Under the pieces are notes generated by a model. The model did no database searches. It was not told the origin of the DNA and saw nothing but the letters and a program-made list of their open reading frames with translations. This document shows positions 33,890 to 43,330 of a stretch of DNA of 64,000 nucleotides, piece by piece. Each line of letters starts with the position of its first letter. Position 1 is the first letter of the stretch. Made by a program: the position numbers and the translations under genes. This stretch comes from Loktanella sp. 3ANDIMAR09 (GTDB taxonomy: Bacteria > Pseudomonadota > Alphaproteobacteria > Rhodobacterales > Rhodobacteraceae), in NCBI RefSeq assembly GCF_001420005.1, contig NZ_LJAK01000003.1, forward strand, positions 310,001-374,000, given 5' to 3'.

Positions 33890-34321
33890 ATGCCAACCAT
33901 CCTGATCCTGAACGGCCCGAACCTGAACCTGTTGGGCCAGCGACAGCCCGAAATATATGGGGCTGAGACGCTGGACGACGTGGCCGACCAGTGTCGCGCG
34001 GTGGTGGGTGATGCCGCAGACCTGCGGTTTGCACAGTCCAACCACGAAGGCGCGCTGGTCGATCTGATCCAGGAGGCACGCGGCACCACCGATGCCATCG
34101 TCATCAATCCGGGTGCCTATTCGCATACCTCGGTCGCGATCCTGGATGCACTGAACGCCTATGATGGTGCCGTGATCGAGGTGCATATCTCGAACATCCA
34201 CAAACGCGAGGCGTTCCGCCATCATTCCTATGTCTCAGGTCGCGCCGATGCGGTGATTGCCGGGCTGGGGGTTGAGGGATACGCCGCAGCGCTACGGCGT
34301 TTGATGCAACTTTTGTCCTGA
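33890..34321 (+). CDS. aroQ: Type II 3-dehydroquinate dehydratase
   Basis: Dehydrates 3-dehydroquinate to 3-dehydroshikimate in the shikimate pathway. 143 residues with [20 protein letters not shown] (catalytic Arg and Tyr region), [32 protein letters not shown] with the Asn and catalytic His, and [18 protein letters not shown]. The start ATG 33890, with AAGGAAA upstream, begins the family pattern. Stands alone between the agl and glp units. Confidence 0.97.
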   Translation: MPTILILNGPNLNLLGQRQPEIYGAETLDDVADQCRAVVGDAADLRFAQSNHEGALVDLIQEARGTTDAIVINPGAYSHTSVAILDALNAYDGAVIEVHISNIHKREAFRHHSYVSGRADAVIAGLGVEGYAAALRRLMQLLS

Positions 34322-34377
34322 CGGTTTCATTCCACCGCCGATGCCTTAGGTGAGGGGCAGACGCGAAGGAACGGATC

Positions 34378-35943
34378 ATGGACTACGATATTTTTGTTAT
34401 CGGCGGCGGCATCAACGGTGCGGGCATTGCGCGTGATGCTTCCGGGCGCGGGCTGCGCACGGGGTTGGCGGAAATGAACGATCTGGCCTCTGCCACGTCC
34501 AGCGCATCGACCAAGCTGTTCCATGGCGGTCTGCGCTATCTGGAATATTTCGAAATCAATCTGGTGCGTCACGCGCTGGCGGAACGTGAAACGCTGCTGC
34601 GTGCGATGCCGCATATTTCCTGGCCGATGCGGTTCGTGCTGCCCTACGCGCCCGAAATGCGGTTCGAGGGCGAAACACCGACGTCCAGGATCCTCAATGT
34701 CGTGATGCCCTGGATGAAGGGCCGTCGCCCGATGTGGCTGATCCGGTTGGGGCTGTTCTTGTACGACAACCTTGGCGGTCGCACGATCCTGCCGGGGACA
34801 AAAACGCTGGACCTGACCACCGGACCAGAGGGTGCCCCGCTGGAGGATCGGTTCAAGGTCGCCTACGAGTATTCCGACTGCTGGATCGAGGACAGCCGGC
34901 TGGTCGTGCTGAACGCCCGTGACGCACAGGCGCGGGGCGCGGATATCATGACGCGCACCCGTGTGCTGGCCGCCCACCGGACGGGCGATCACTGGACCAT
35001 TGATCTGGATGGCCCGGATGGCGCGCGCAGCGTGACAGCGCGGGCGCTGGTCAACGCAGGCGGCCCCTGGGTCGGGAACATAATCCACGACACCGTGCAG
35101 GTCGACAGCACCGAAGGCGTGCGTCTGGTGCGGGGTAGTCACATCGTGACCCGCCGCCTGTTCGATCATGACAAGGCGTATTTTTTCCAGGGCGAGGACG
35201 GGCGCATCATTTTCGCCATCCCCTACGAGACCGATTTCACGCTGATCGGCACGACAGACGCGGCCCACGAAAACCCCGACGAAAAACCCGTCTGCACCCC
35301 CGAAGAGGCGCAATATCTGGTTGATTTCGCCAATGCCTATTTCAAGAACGACATCACGACCGACGACATCGTCTGGACCTATTCCGGTGTGCGGCCCCTC
35401 TATGACGACGGGGCGAAATCCGCGACGGCCGCGACGCGGGATTACGTGCTCAAGGTCGAGGCGGATGGCGGTGCGCCGATCCTGAACATCTTTGGCGGCA
35501 AGATCACGACCTACCGCAAACTGGCCGAGGATGCGCTGGACAAGCTGGCCCCGTTTTTCGACGATCTTGCGCCGAAATGGTCGGCGGGTGTCGCCATGCC
35601 CGGTGGCAATTTCCCGGTCGAGGACGTGGCCAGCATGATTGCCGGATTGCAGGCGGATTTCGCATTCCTGACACCCTATTGGGCGGGCCGTCTGATCCGC
35701 GCCTATGGAACAGAGGCACGCGATATTCTGGGGGATGCGACAACGGCAGAGGACCTGGGTCCCGATTTCGGCGCGACCCTGACCGGGGCAGAGGTGCGCT
35801 GGCTGATGACCCGCGAATACGCCCGCACCGCAGAGGACGTGGTCTGGCGGCGCACGAAACTGGGTCTGCGGCTGGATGCAGGTCAGATTGCGGCGCTGGA
35901 CGCCTGGATGTCAGAAGCGGACTTTTCCACCCCCACCAAATAG
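34378..35943 (+). CDS. glpD: Glycerol-3-phosphate dehydrogenase (FAD, respiratory)
   Basis: Oxidises sn-glycerol-3-phosphate to dihydroxyacetone phosphate, feeding electrons to quinone at the inner membrane. The 521 residues start YDIFVIGGGINGAGIARDASGRGL, the FAD-binding GxGxxG, followed by SATSSASTKLFHGGLRYLEYFEINLV, typical of GlpD. GGKITTYRKLAEDALD near residue 380 completes the pattern. Next gene is glpK after 37 bp, so both belong to one glycerol-use operon. glpF and glpR are not nearby. Confidence 0.96.
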   Translation: MDYDIFVIGGGINGAGIARDASGRGLRTGLAEMNDLASATSSASTKLFHGGLRYLEYFEINLVRHALAERETLLRAMPHISWPMRFVLPYAPEMRFEGETPTSRILNVVMPWMKGRRPMWLIRLGLFLYDNLGGRTILPGTKTLDLTTGPEGAPLEDRFKVAYEYSDCWIEDSRLVVLNARDAQARGADIMTRTRVLAAHRTGDHWTIDLDGPDGARSVTARALVNAGGPWVGNIIHDTVQVDSTEGVRLVRGSHIVTRRLFDHDKAYFFQGEDGRIIFAIPYETDFTLIGTTDAAHENPDEKPVCTPEEAQYLVDFANAYFKNDITTDDIVWTYSGVRPLYDDGAKSATAATRDYVLKVEADGGAPILNIFGGKITTYRKLAEDALDKLAPFFDDLAPKWSAGVAMPGGNFPVEDVASMIAGLQADFAFLTPYWAGRLIRAYGTEARDILGDATTAEDLGPDFGATLTGAEVRWLMTREYARTAEDVVWRRTKLGLRLDAGQIAALDAWMSEADFSTPTK

Positions 35944-35980
35944 GCGATGATGTGCACTCGCGCGTCAGGGAGGAAGCGAC

Positions 35981-37474
35981 ATGAGCAAATTTATTCTGGC
36001 CATTGATCAGGGCACCACGTCGTCGCGTGCGATCCTCTTTGATGCCGAGATGAAACCCGTCGCCACCGCCCAGGAGGAATTTCCCCAGCATTTCCCGCAG
36101 TCGGGCTGGGTTGAACACGATCCGGCGGATTTGTGGACCTCGACGGCTGCGACCTGTCGGTCGGTGATCGAACGCGCGGGGCTGCGCGTCGGCGACATTG
36201 CCGCCATCGGCATCACCAACCAGCGCGAAACAACCGTGGTCTGGGACAAGACGACGGGCGAGGCGATCCACAACGCGATTGTCTGGCAGGACCGTCGGAC
36301 GGCCGCGATCTGCCGCGATCTGGCAGAGCACGCAGATACGGTGACCGCCAAGACGGGCCTGCTGCTGGACCCGTATTTTTCGGGGACCAAGCTGAAATGG
36401 ATCCTGGACAACGTCGAAGGGGCCCGCGAACGCGCCCGCAACGGAGAGTTGCTGTTCGGCACCGTCGATAGCTGGCTGATCTGGAAACTGACGGGCGGCG
36501 CGTCGCATGTCACGGATGCCACGAACGCCTGCCGTACGATGCTGTATGACATTCACAACGGGCGCTGGTCCTCGACCATCTGCGATCTGCTGGATATCCC
36601 GCAGCAGATGCTGCCGCAGGTGATGGATTGTGCCGCCGATTTCGGTGTGACGCGCCCGGATCTGTTCGGTGCCGAGATTCCTATTCTGGGTGTGGCGGGG
36701 GACCAGCAGGCAGCGACGCTGGGGCAGGCCTGTTTCCAGCCCGGCATGTTGAAATCCACCTACGGCACCGGGTGTTTTGCGCTGCTGAACACGGGAGATA
36801 CGCCCGTCGCCAGCACCTCGCGGCTGTTGACAACGATCGCCTACCAGTTGGACGGCAAACCCACCTATGCGCTGGAGGGGTCTATTTTCATCGCGGGGGC
36901 TGTGGTGCAATGGCTGCGCGACGGGCTGAAGCTGATCCGCGAGGCCAAGGAAACACAGCCCCTCGCAGAGGCATCCGACCCCGATCAGGACGTGGTATTG
37001 GTGCCGGCCTTTACCGGCCTGGGCGCGCCCTATTGGAACGCCGATTGCCGGGGTGCGATTTTCGGCATGTCGCGCAACACCGGACCCGAGGAATTTGCAC
37101 GAGCCGCGCTGGAATCCGTGGGCTATCAGACGCGCGATCTGCTGGATGCGATGCGCGCCGACTGGCAGGGGCAGGCGGGTGACGCCGCCCTGCGCGTGGA
37201 CGGCGGCATGAGCGCGTCCGACTATGCCATGCAGTTTCTGTCGGACATCATCGGTGCGCGTGTGGACCGCCCGCAGGTGTTGGAAACGACCGCGATGGGG
37301 GCGGCCTGGCTGGCAGGTTACCGCGCGGGGCTCTATCCCGATCAGGACGGCTTTGCCGCGACATGGGCGCTGGACCGGACCTTCGATCCGCAGATGGACC
37401 CGGACAAGCGGGCACAGAAATATGGCCGTTGGCAGCGGGCGGTGCAGGCGACGTTGACCTATACGGGCGACTGA
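35981..37474 (+). CDS. glpK: Glycerol kinase
   Basis: Phosphorylates glycerol to sn-glycerol-3-phosphate. A 497-residue FGGY kinase: [18 protein letters not shown] (phosphate 1), [45 protein letters not shown] and the C-terminal [19 protein letters not shown]. Length and motifs are standard. GGAGGAAG is 8 nt upstream of ATG. The 3' end overlaps the convergent DUF606 gene by 16 bp. Confidence 0.97.
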   Translation: MSKFILAIDQGTTSSRAILFDAEMKPVATAQEEFPQHFPQSGWVEHDPADLWTSTAATCRSVIERAGLRVGDIAAIGITNQRETTVVWDKTTGEAIHNAIVWQDRRTAAICRDLAEHADTVTAKTGLLLDPYFSGTKLKWILDNVEGARERARNGELLFGTVDSWLIWKLTGGASHVTDATNACRTMLYDIHNGRWSSTICDLLDIPQQMLPQVMDCAADFGVTRPDLFGAEIPILGVAGDQQAATLGQACFQPGMLKSTYGTGCFALLNTGDTPVASTSRLLTTIAYQLDGKPTYALEGSIFIAGAVVQWLRDGLKLIREAKETQPLAEASDPDQDVVLVPAFTGLGAPYWNADCRGAIFGMSRNTGPEEFARAALESVGYQTRDLLDAMRADWQGQAGDAALRVDGGMSASDYAMQFLSDIIGARVDRPQVLETTAMGAAWLAGYRAGLYPDQDGFAATWALDRTFDPQMDPDKRAQKYGRWQRAVQATLTYTGD

Positions 37475-37905
37475 GCCGCTTTGACCTTGGGGCCTCGGCT
37501 GACCCACATCCCGGTGAGGATCAGCGCGACCCCGATCGTGCGCGCCAGTGGTGATCCCGGCGCGCCCGTGATCAGGTCGATCACCACGCCCGACACCATC
37601 TGACCCGCGATGATCAGCAGGGCGGTTTGCGCCGCCCCGATCCGCGTGACCAACCAGCTGGAGGCCGCGATGAACACGACGCCGCCCGTGCCGCCCAGCC
37701 AGGCCCACCACGGGACCTCGGCCACCTGTGCATCGCGCAACCCGCCAAAGATCAACGCGGCAATGGTCAGGGCGACAGCACCCACGATGTGATTCCAGAA
37801 CGACGATTCCAGCGCCGAGGTATTGAGGCTGAGACGGCCGTTGATCTGACGGCTGAGGATCACCAGAACACCGGCGGCAAAGGCCACGAGGACGGGCAGG
37901 ATCAC
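37459..37905 (-). CDS. DUF606 (YdcZ-like) small DMT-type membrane protein, downstream member
   Basis: A 148-residue integral membrane protein of the DUF606/YdcZ family in the drug/metabolite transporter superfamily: [22 protein letters not shown] at the start, [21 protein letters not shown], then two more segments and a terminal [12 protein letters not shown]. The charged GRL after the first segment is typical. It starts GTG 37905, overlapping its paralogue by 4 nt. Function is unknown; paired DUF606 genes suggest a heterodimeric transporter. Confidence 0.85.
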   Translation of the reverse strand: MILPVLVAFAAGVLVILSRQINGRLSLNTSALESSFWNHIVGAVALTIAALIFGGLRDAQVAEVPWWAWLGGTGGVVFIAASSWLVTRIGAAQTALLIIAGQMVSGVVIDLITGAPGSPLARTIGVALILTGMWVSRGPKVKAAQSPV

Positions 37906-38372
37906 GCTGCACCTCCGAGAAAGATCAGGACCAGCGATCCGGTCACGATCAGCGCGAGCGCGGCCATGTCCCGCGCGCCTGGCATCCGTTGCCGCAGACC
38001 GAACAACCCGCGTGCGTCTGCGATCAGGCTGAACACCATCTGTCCCGCGAGCCCGATTGCCAACGTCCCGGACAGTGCCAGCGGCGTGTTCAAGGCATAG
38101 GACGTGGCCATCACGGTGACGGCCCCCGACAAACCGCCCGCATAGGACCACAGCGGCGGGCGTACCTTGCTTGTGCGGCCGGGGCGCAGGATCGCCAGTG
38201 CGATCAGGGCGGCCACGGTGCCCGTGGCGTGTGGCACCCAGCTTGAAAACAGCAATGACCCGTATTGCGCCAGCGTGCCGTTGAACAGCACCATCAGTGA
38301 CAACAGCCCGCCCGCGCCGAAGGCTGCGAGAAAGGCGAGCGGATGGGTCGGGGATTGTGTTGGGTCTGTCAT
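37902..38372 (-). CDS. DUF606 (YdcZ-like) small DMT-type membrane protein, upstream member
   Basis: A 156-residue paralogue of the next gene: LAFLAAFGAGGLLSLMVLFNGTLAQYGSLLFSSWVPHATGTVAALIALAIL, then three more hydrophobic segments and a DMALALIVTGSLVLIFLGG end. Sequence ahead of ATG 38372 in the same frame is non-hydrophobic and unrelated, so I start here. The pair may form one membrane unit. Divergent from rpsD; about 175 bp separate the starts. Confidence 0.85.
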   Translation of the reverse strand: MTDPTQSPTHPLAFLAAFGAGGLLSLMVLFNGTLAQYGSLLFSSWVPHATGTVAALIALAILRPGRTSKVRPPLWSYAGGLSGAVTVMATSYALNTPLALSGTLAIGLAGQMVFSLIADARGLFGLRQRMPGARDMAALALIVTGSLVLIFLGGAA

Positions 38373-38420
38373 GGGCGCAGATGTGCCTCCAATGCCCTGC
38401 AGGCACAAGCCCGCATGGTG

Positions 38421-38449
38421 TTGACAGCGTCGCGCACATGACCTAAGCG
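38421..38449 (+). promoter_or_regulatory. Possible rpsD promoter
   Basis: TTGACA (38421-38426), 17-bp spacer, TAAGCG as a weak -10. The -35 is consensus but the -10 is poor. It leaves a leader of about 90 nt with GC-rich hairpin potential (CCCCCGCAAGGGG) before the GTG start. Confidence 0.4.
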
Positions 38450-38546
38450 CCCCGGACACTGGTGTTGGTGGCCCCCGCAAGGGGATGCCTGTCGGGGGTA
38501 ACCCAAAGGACAACGCCCTTCGTAACGCAAATGAAGGAGATCAGCC

Positions 38547-39167
38547 GTGACCAAACGCACGTCTGCCAAGTACAAAATTGACCGCCGCATGGGCGAAAAC
38601 ATCTGGGGCCGTCCGAAGTCCCCGGTCAACCGTCGTGAATATGGCCCCGGCCAGCACGGTCAGCGCCGCAAGGGCAAGGTTTCCGACTTTGGTCTGCAGC
38701 TGCGCGCCAAGCAGAAGCTGAAAGGCTACTACGGCGACCTGACCGAAAAGCAGTTCCGTCGCATCTACGGCGAAGCCGAGCGCGTCAAGGGCGACACCGG
38801 TGAGAACCTGATCGGCCTGCTGGAGCGCCGTCTGGACGCCGTCGTTTACCGCGCCAAGTTCGTGGCAACCGTTTTCGCCGCACGCCAGTTCGTGAACCAC
38901 GGCCACGTCACCGTGAACGGCAAGCGCGTCAACATCCCGTCCTACCGCGTCAAGGAAGGCGACGTCATCGCTGTTCGCGACAAGTCCAAGCAGCTGGAAA
39001 TGGTGCTGGTGGCCGCCCAACTGCCAGAGCGTGACGTGCCCGACTACATGGAAGTCGACCATTCCAAGATGACCGCCACCTTTGTGCGGACCCCGACGCT
39101 GGGTGATGTCCCTTATCCGGTGACGATGGAACCGAACCTGGTCGTCGAATTCTACGCCAAGAACTAA
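38547..39167 (+). CDS. rpsD: 30S ribosomal protein S4
   Basis: Primary 16S rRNA-binding protein of the small subunit, 206 residues. [25 protein letters not shown] at the start and the S4 RNA-binding domain [44 protein letters not shown] are unmistakable. AAGGAG stands 7 nt before the GTG start at 38547. As in most alphaproteobacteria it is monocistronic rather than part of the alpha operon. A strong terminator follows. Confidence 0.98.
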   Translation: MTKRTSAKYKIDRRMGENIWGRPKSPVNRREYGPGQHGQRRKGKVSDFGLQLRAKQKLKGYYGDLTEKQFRRIYGEAERVKGDTGENLIGLLERRLDAVVYRAKFVATVFAARQFVNHGHVTVNGKRVNIPSYRVKEGDVIAVRDKSKQLEMVLVAAQLPERDVPDYMEVDHSKMTATFVRTPTLGDVPYPVTMEPNLVVEFYAKN

Positions 39168-39188
39168 TCGGTTCTGGCCCGCGATACG

Positions 39189-39215
39189 AAAGGCCGCCCC
39201 TTGGGGCGGCCTTTT
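39189..39215 (+). terminator. Rho-independent terminator of rpsD
   Basis: AAAGGCCGCCCC-TT-GGGGCGGCCTTTT: a 12-bp perfect stem with a 2-nt loop, closing A/T pairs and a T-run. Confidence 0.9.
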
Positions 39216-39324
39216 GCGTTTATCGGTATGTCCTTTCGCGGTGCGCCACCGGCCTTATTATTGGACGGGCACCGTCAGCGCCCGTAGGGTTTCCCTGTTC
39301 AAAGACAAAAGGGATCGGTGTGAA

Positions 39325-39978
39325 GTGACGAAGCCGGACGTATTGAATACGGACTTTATCTTGCGCGACGAGGCGGAGCTGCGGCAGTTGTTTGCCCCGA
39401 CGCATGATATCGCGATCAAGAAAAGTTTGAACCATTTGGACAAACATGCGCGCGCGTTCATTGAACGGTCGCCATTCATCTGCATTGGCACACAGTCGAG
39501 TAACGGCGCGGCAGATGTCAGTCCGCGCGGCGACCCTCCCGGTTTCGTCAAGGTGCATGACGACCGAACGTTGCTGATCCCTGACCGTCCGGGCAACAAC
39601 CGTCTTGATACTTTGACGAACATCATGACCAACGGTCATATTGGCCTGCTTTTTATCGTGCCCGGTTTCGACGACACGCTGCGCGTCAATGGCACAGCCG
39701 TCGTCACGCGGGACCCCGACCTAATGGTGCAGATGGCCGTGAATGATCGGACACCGACCGTTGCGATTGCTATCAGCGTCGATGAGGTTTTCATTCATTG
39801 TGCCAAAGCGTTCCGGCGCGCGAAGCTGTGGAGTCCCGATGCGCAGCAGGATCGAGGTGATGTTCCATCGTTGATGAATATCATCCTCGACCAGACGACA
39901 GGGGCACCAAAGGATCCAGAGCAACTGGCCAAGCTCGATCAAGACCTTGAGGCGGAGTATCGACAGACGATGTACTGA
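39325..39978 (+). CDS. Pyridoxamine 5'-phosphate oxidase-family FMN protein (MSMEG_1061-like)
   Basis: A 217-residue flavoprotein of the split-barrel PPOX group. FICIGTQSSNGAADVSPRGDPPGFVKVHDDRTLLIPDRPGNNRLDTLTNIMTNGHIGLLFIVPG is the FMN-binding core, and HCAKAFRRAKLW near residue 155 fits the MSMEG_1061 subfamily. Substrate unknown. I use GTG 39325 (TKPDVLNTDFI) since the upstream part of the frame is Arg/Tyr-rich and non-conserved. It seems less GC-biased than its neighbours, which might reflect recent transfer. Confidence 0.82.
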   Translation: MTKPDVLNTDFILRDEAELRQLFAPTHDIAIKKSLNHLDKHARAFIERSPFICIGTQSSNGAADVSPRGDPPGFVKVHDDRTLLIPDRPGNNRLDTLTNIMTNGHIGLLFIVPGFDDTLRVNGTAVVTRDPDLMVQMAVNDRTPTVAIAISVDEVFIHCAKAFRRAKLWSPDAQQDRGDVPSLMNIILDQTTGAPKDPEQLAKLDQDLEAEYRQTMY

Positions 39979-40041
39979 TGGCTGTGTCGCAAATCGGTAT
40001 GGGCAATCTATGCCGATGTCAGAACGCGACAACGTGAAGGA

Positions 40042-40057
40042 CCGCCCAACAGGGCGG
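40042..40057. terminator. GC-rich hairpin between convergent genes
   Basis: CCGCCC-AACA-GGGCGG lies 63 bp after the PPOX stop and 18 bp beyond the sorbosone-type gene's stop. No T-run on either side, so only a possible terminator. Confidence 0.45.
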
Positions 40058-40074
40058 CCCGAGTGTCATGCGAT

Positions 40075-41466
40075 TCAGTTCGAGTCTTTGGTTTCGGAAT
40101 CCGTTTCCCCGGCCTGTGATTGCGGGGCATCATATGTCACGCGCCAGACGGTGTTGCCTGTATCATCGGCGATGAACATCGCGCCGTCGGGGGCGAATTC
40201 GACATCCACGGGGCGGCCCCAGACCTCTGCCCGCTGGTCGTTTTCAACCCAGAACCCGGTGGCAAAGTTCTCATACGTTCCGGTCGGCATGCCGTTTTCA
40301 AATGGGGCGAACACGACCTTGTAGCCGGTGGGCTGGGTGCGGTTCCATGATCCCTTGAATGCGACGAAGGCACCGTTTCGATATGCCTCTGGCAGTTGCG
40401 CGCCGTCCTCGGGGAATTCGAGGTCCATCGCGGCGGAATGCGGCTGGAAAAACATGTCGGGTTCAAGTGCGGCTGCGACCTTGTCCGGGGCCTGTTCGGC
40501 GAAACCGGGCTGTGGGTTCTGACCGATGTAGGAATAGGGCCAGCCATAGAACCCATCCTGCTGCACGTTGATCAGGAAATCGGGCACGAGGTCATCGCCC
40601 GTGCCGTCGCGTTCCTGCACGACCGCGAACAAATCACCGCTGTCGGGATGGATCGCCAGCCCTGCGGGGTTACGCACACCGGTGGCCACGGTGCTGATCA
40701 GTGATCCATCGGGGCGAAAGGCCTGAATGGACGCGGGCACGCCCGGTTCGACCGAGATGTTCCCGTTCGACCCGATACCGACGTAAAGTGTGCCATCGTC
40801 ACCGATGGCGATGTCACGATTGACGTGACCAAAGGGACCGTCACCGAATGCGCCCTCTGGCGTGATCATGGTCTGGCCGGAAAAATCATGCTGCGGCACG
40901 CGTTCGTCCTGCGGCACCTCATCGACGGTCTGGTTTTGCGATCCGACAATGCGGATGCGGCCCTCGGTATAGGGCATGGCCCAGATGCCCATCAGGTCGG
41001 CAACGAGGATCTGCGGACCCTCTGCACCGTCGCGGTAGCTGACGCCGTAGGGCGCGGTGAACGGTTCGGCGTAGCGCGAGATCGTTTCCGCCGATCCGTC
41101 GCCATCCACGTCGCGCAGCAAGCCGATATAGCCAGCCGATTGATGGGCCACCAGAACATCGCCATTGGGCAGCACCTCGACCTGTCGCGGCGCGTCCTGC
41201 AATTGCGCGAACAGCGTCGCGGTAAAGCCTTCGGGCACGTTCAGTTGCGGCGGCGTATCGGCCAGCCGCAGGGCGGTATTGTTGACGTTCGGCCCCGTGT
41301 AGGGTTCGGGTGCCTGATCCATCGTGTAACGGAATGACAGCCCGACGGTGCGTTCCTGTTCGGGGGTCGCCTGACTGGACGGAATCGGTTCGTCCGTTGT
41401 TTCCTGCGCAAAAGACGGCGTGGCAAGGGCAGCAGTCGCGGTGGTCAGCAAAAGGGTTCTAAGCAT
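40075..41466 (-). CDS. Periplasmic PQQ-type sugar (sorbosone) dehydrogenase-family protein
   Basis: A 463-residue exported beta-propeller of the glucose/sorbosone dehydrogenase family. MLRTLLLTTATAALATPSFAQ is the signal. The mature part has NVPEGFTATLFAQLQDAPRQVEVLPNGDVLVAH, NRDIAIGDDGTLYVGIGSNGN, GVRNPAGLAIHPDSGDLF and PVDVEFAPDGAMFIADDTGNTVWRV. It may bind PQQ and oxidise sugars or aldoses, but many members have no proven activity. I start at ATG 41466; a 13-residue in-frame extension would spoil the signal peptide. Confidence 0.87.
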   Translation of the reverse strand: MLRTLLLTTATAALATPSFAQETTDEPIPSSQATPEQERTVGLSFRYTMDQAPEPYTGPNVNNTALRLADTPPQLNVPEGFTATLFAQLQDAPRQVEVLPNGDVLVAHQSAGYIGLLRDVDGDGSAETISRYAEPFTAPYGVSYRDGAEGPQILVADLMGIWAMPYTEGRIRIVGSQNQTVDEVPQDERVPQHDFSGQTMITPEGAFGDGPFGHVNRDIAIGDDGTLYVGIGSNGNISVEPGVPASIQAFRPDGSLISTVATGVRNPAGLAIHPDSGDLFAVVQERDGTGDDLVPDFLINVQQDGFYGWPYSYIGQNPQPGFAEQAPDKVAAALEPDMFFQPHSAAMDLEFPEDGAQLPEAYRNGAFVAFKGSWNRTQPTGYKVVFAPFENGMPTGTYENFATGFWVENDQRAEVWGRPVDVEFAPDGAMFIADDTGNTVWRVTYDAPQSQAGETDSETKDSN

Positions 41467-41596
41467 CGGATCCAAATTTTCTGTTTGTTTGCAATCGTGG
41501 ACCAACGCTTCGTAGCCACATCAGTTCCGGCACGGTCGAGAGAGGCGTTTCGCATGCCGCCTTTCGTCCGGATCGCAGGCGGGCTAGCAAGGCAGC

Positions 41597-43186
41597 ATGA
41601 GCAAACCGAATATCGTGATGATCCTGGCCGACCACGTGGCGTTTCACGGCCACTACGGGTCCGACCGTTATCCGTACCGCTGGCCGCACCTTGACCGGAT
41701 CGCAGGGCAGGGGGTGTGGTGCGATCAGGCGCGCTGCATCACGCCTGTTTGCACGCCGTCGCGCGCCAGTTTTTTGACCGGCAAGCGGCCCGATAAACAC
41801 GGGTTGCGCTGGAACAGCGAATACCCGATCCCGCACAACCGCCGTGATTTCCGCGACGACGAGGTGCTGTATCCGGCCTACCTCGCGCAGGCGGGCTATG
41901 TAAATCACTACTACGGGAAATGGCACTGCGGCGTGAACAAGACCGCCGCCGATTACGGTCTGACGGGGTGGAGCCTGCCGGAATACGGCAACCTCTATGC
42001 CTCTGACCGGTACAAGGCCTATCTGGCCGCGCGTGGTCTGGAACAGCCCCGCTGCCGGATCGACCATCACCTGCTGCGGCCGGAGCTGGACGGCACGACG
42101 GTCCTGATGGACCCCGAAGAGCCGTGGGACTTCATGGACGGGGCGGGCGTGCTGCTGGGCGATCCCGCGGCGCAGGAACAGAATTTCGTCGCCAATATCG
42201 CCGCCGACGCGATCCGTGATCTCGCGCGCGGGGACGATCCGTTCAGCATGGTGATCAGCCTGTGGGGGCCGCATCATCCCTATTACCCGTCCGAAGAATT
42301 TGCAGCGCTCATCAACCCCGCCGACATTCCGCCCTATCCCAGCTTTGCCGAGGATCTGTCGGACAAGCCGTGGCGTTACCGCGTACAGCGCGATCTGCGG
42401 TGTCAGCACAGGGCCGGTGAACGCTGGCCGGACTGGGGCATCTGGCAGACCGTGCTGGCGCGGGCCTATGCGGCCGGGTTGCAGACGGATGCGGCGATCG
42501 GGCGGATTGCGGATGTATTGGAGGCCGAAGGGATTGCCGACAACACGCTGTTCATCGTCACCGCCGATCATGGCGATGGGCTGGCCGCCCACGGTGCAGG
42601 CTGGGACAAATACAGCAGCTTCAGCGAAGAGGTCGCGCGTATTCCACTGGTCATGCGCTGGCCTGACGGACTGCCCGCCGGTGCCGCGATCAGCGATCCG
42701 GTCACGTTGCTGGACGTGACCGCCACGATGATCGACGCAGCCGGCGCGCCGGTAGACTTGCATCCGCTGGGGCTGGACGGTGACAGCCTGTTGCCGATGG
42801 CGCGGGGGGCAGCGCGGCGCGCGGCGTTGATCTGCGATCATTTCGGCCATTCCGGCGATATCGCGTTCCAGAAGATCCTGTATCTGGACGGGTGGAAATA
42901 CGTCTGTTGCTGGGGCGACGGGGATGAGCTGTACGATCTGACCGCCGATCCGTTTGAGCTGGACAACCGGGTGAATGATCCCGCGACCATCGACCGCCAG
43001 CACGTGATGCGCGACCGGATCATGGCGCATCTGGAGACACGCCGCGCCGCGCGGTCCACGTGGACGCCGGCCGCATTCTGGGAGGACGGGATCGTGTTCT
43101 CCTCGCCTGAATGGCCGCGCGAAGAAACGCTGCTGTTGTACAAGCTGCGCAGTCTTCAGGCCGATCCCGACTATCGCCCCGGCTGA
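41597..43186 (+). CDS. Sulfatase-family hydrolase
   Basis: A 529-residue alkaline-phosphatase-superfamily enzyme. NIVMILADHVAFHGHYGSD gives the first metal Asp. VCTPSRASFLTGKRP holds Cys52 in C-T-P-S-R, the position converted to formylglycine in type I sulfatases. TADHGDGLAAHGAGWDKYSSFSEEVARIPLVM provides later metal ligands. Substrate (sulfated sugar, choline-sulfate or phosphonate ester) is unknown. No sulfatase-maturing radical SAM gene is adjacent. Two TTTT-core palindromes follow it. Confidence 0.9.
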   Translation: MSKPNIVMILADHVAFHGHYGSDRYPYRWPHLDRIAGQGVWCDQARCITPVCTPSRASFLTGKRPDKHGLRWNSEYPIPHNRRDFRDDEVLYPAYLAQAGYVNHYYGKWHCGVNKTAADYGLTGWSLPEYGNLYASDRYKAYLAARGLEQPRCRIDHHLLRPELDGTTVLMDPEEPWDFMDGAGVLLGDPAAQEQNFVANIAADAIRDLARGDDPFSMVISLWGPHHPYYPSEEFAALINPADIPPYPSFAEDLSDKPWRYRVQRDLRCQHRAGERWPDWGIWQTVLARAYAAGLQTDAAIGRIADVLEAEGIADNTLFIVTADHGDGLAAHGAGWDKYSSFSEEVARIPLVMRWPDGLPAGAAISDPVTLLDVTATMIDAAGAPVDLHPLGLDGDSLLPMARGAARRAALICDHFGHSGDIAFQKILYLDGWKYVCCWGDGDELYDLTADPFELDNRVNDPATIDRQHVMRDRIMAHLETRRAARSTWTPAAFWEDGIVFSSPEWPREETLLLYKLRSLQADPDYRPG

Positions 43187-43194
43187 TTACGGGC

Positions 43195-43216
43195 CCTGTT
43201 TTTCGCGAAAAACAGG
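43195..43216. repeat. TTTT-core palindrome C6 (22 bp)
   Basis: Perfect palindrome: arms CCTG/CAGG around TTTTTCGCGAAAAA, starting 9 nt after the sulfatase stop. Confidence 0.88.
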
Positions 43217-43223
43217 ACGGCCA

Positions 43224-43243
43224 CCCATTTTCGCGAAAATGGG
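43224..43243. repeat. TTTT-core palindrome C7 (20 bp)
   Basis: CCCATTTTCGCGAAAATGGG, perfect palindrome, 7 nt after C6. Together they make another back-to-back hairpin pair. Confidence 0.88.
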
Positions 43244-43330
43244 GTGCGCCTGTGGTGGGCCTGCGCGCGCTTGTCACTGGTCAGTCTGCCCGCCGGGGGC
43301 TAGAACAGCGCAGACTAGAGGACGTATTCG

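Noticed and set aside
35504-37912. 802-codon open frame on the minus strand opposite glpD and glpK
   Set aside because: It is antisense to two well-identified genes, its product is rich in Arg, Gly and His, and it matches no family. Long antisense frames are common in GC-rich DNA.
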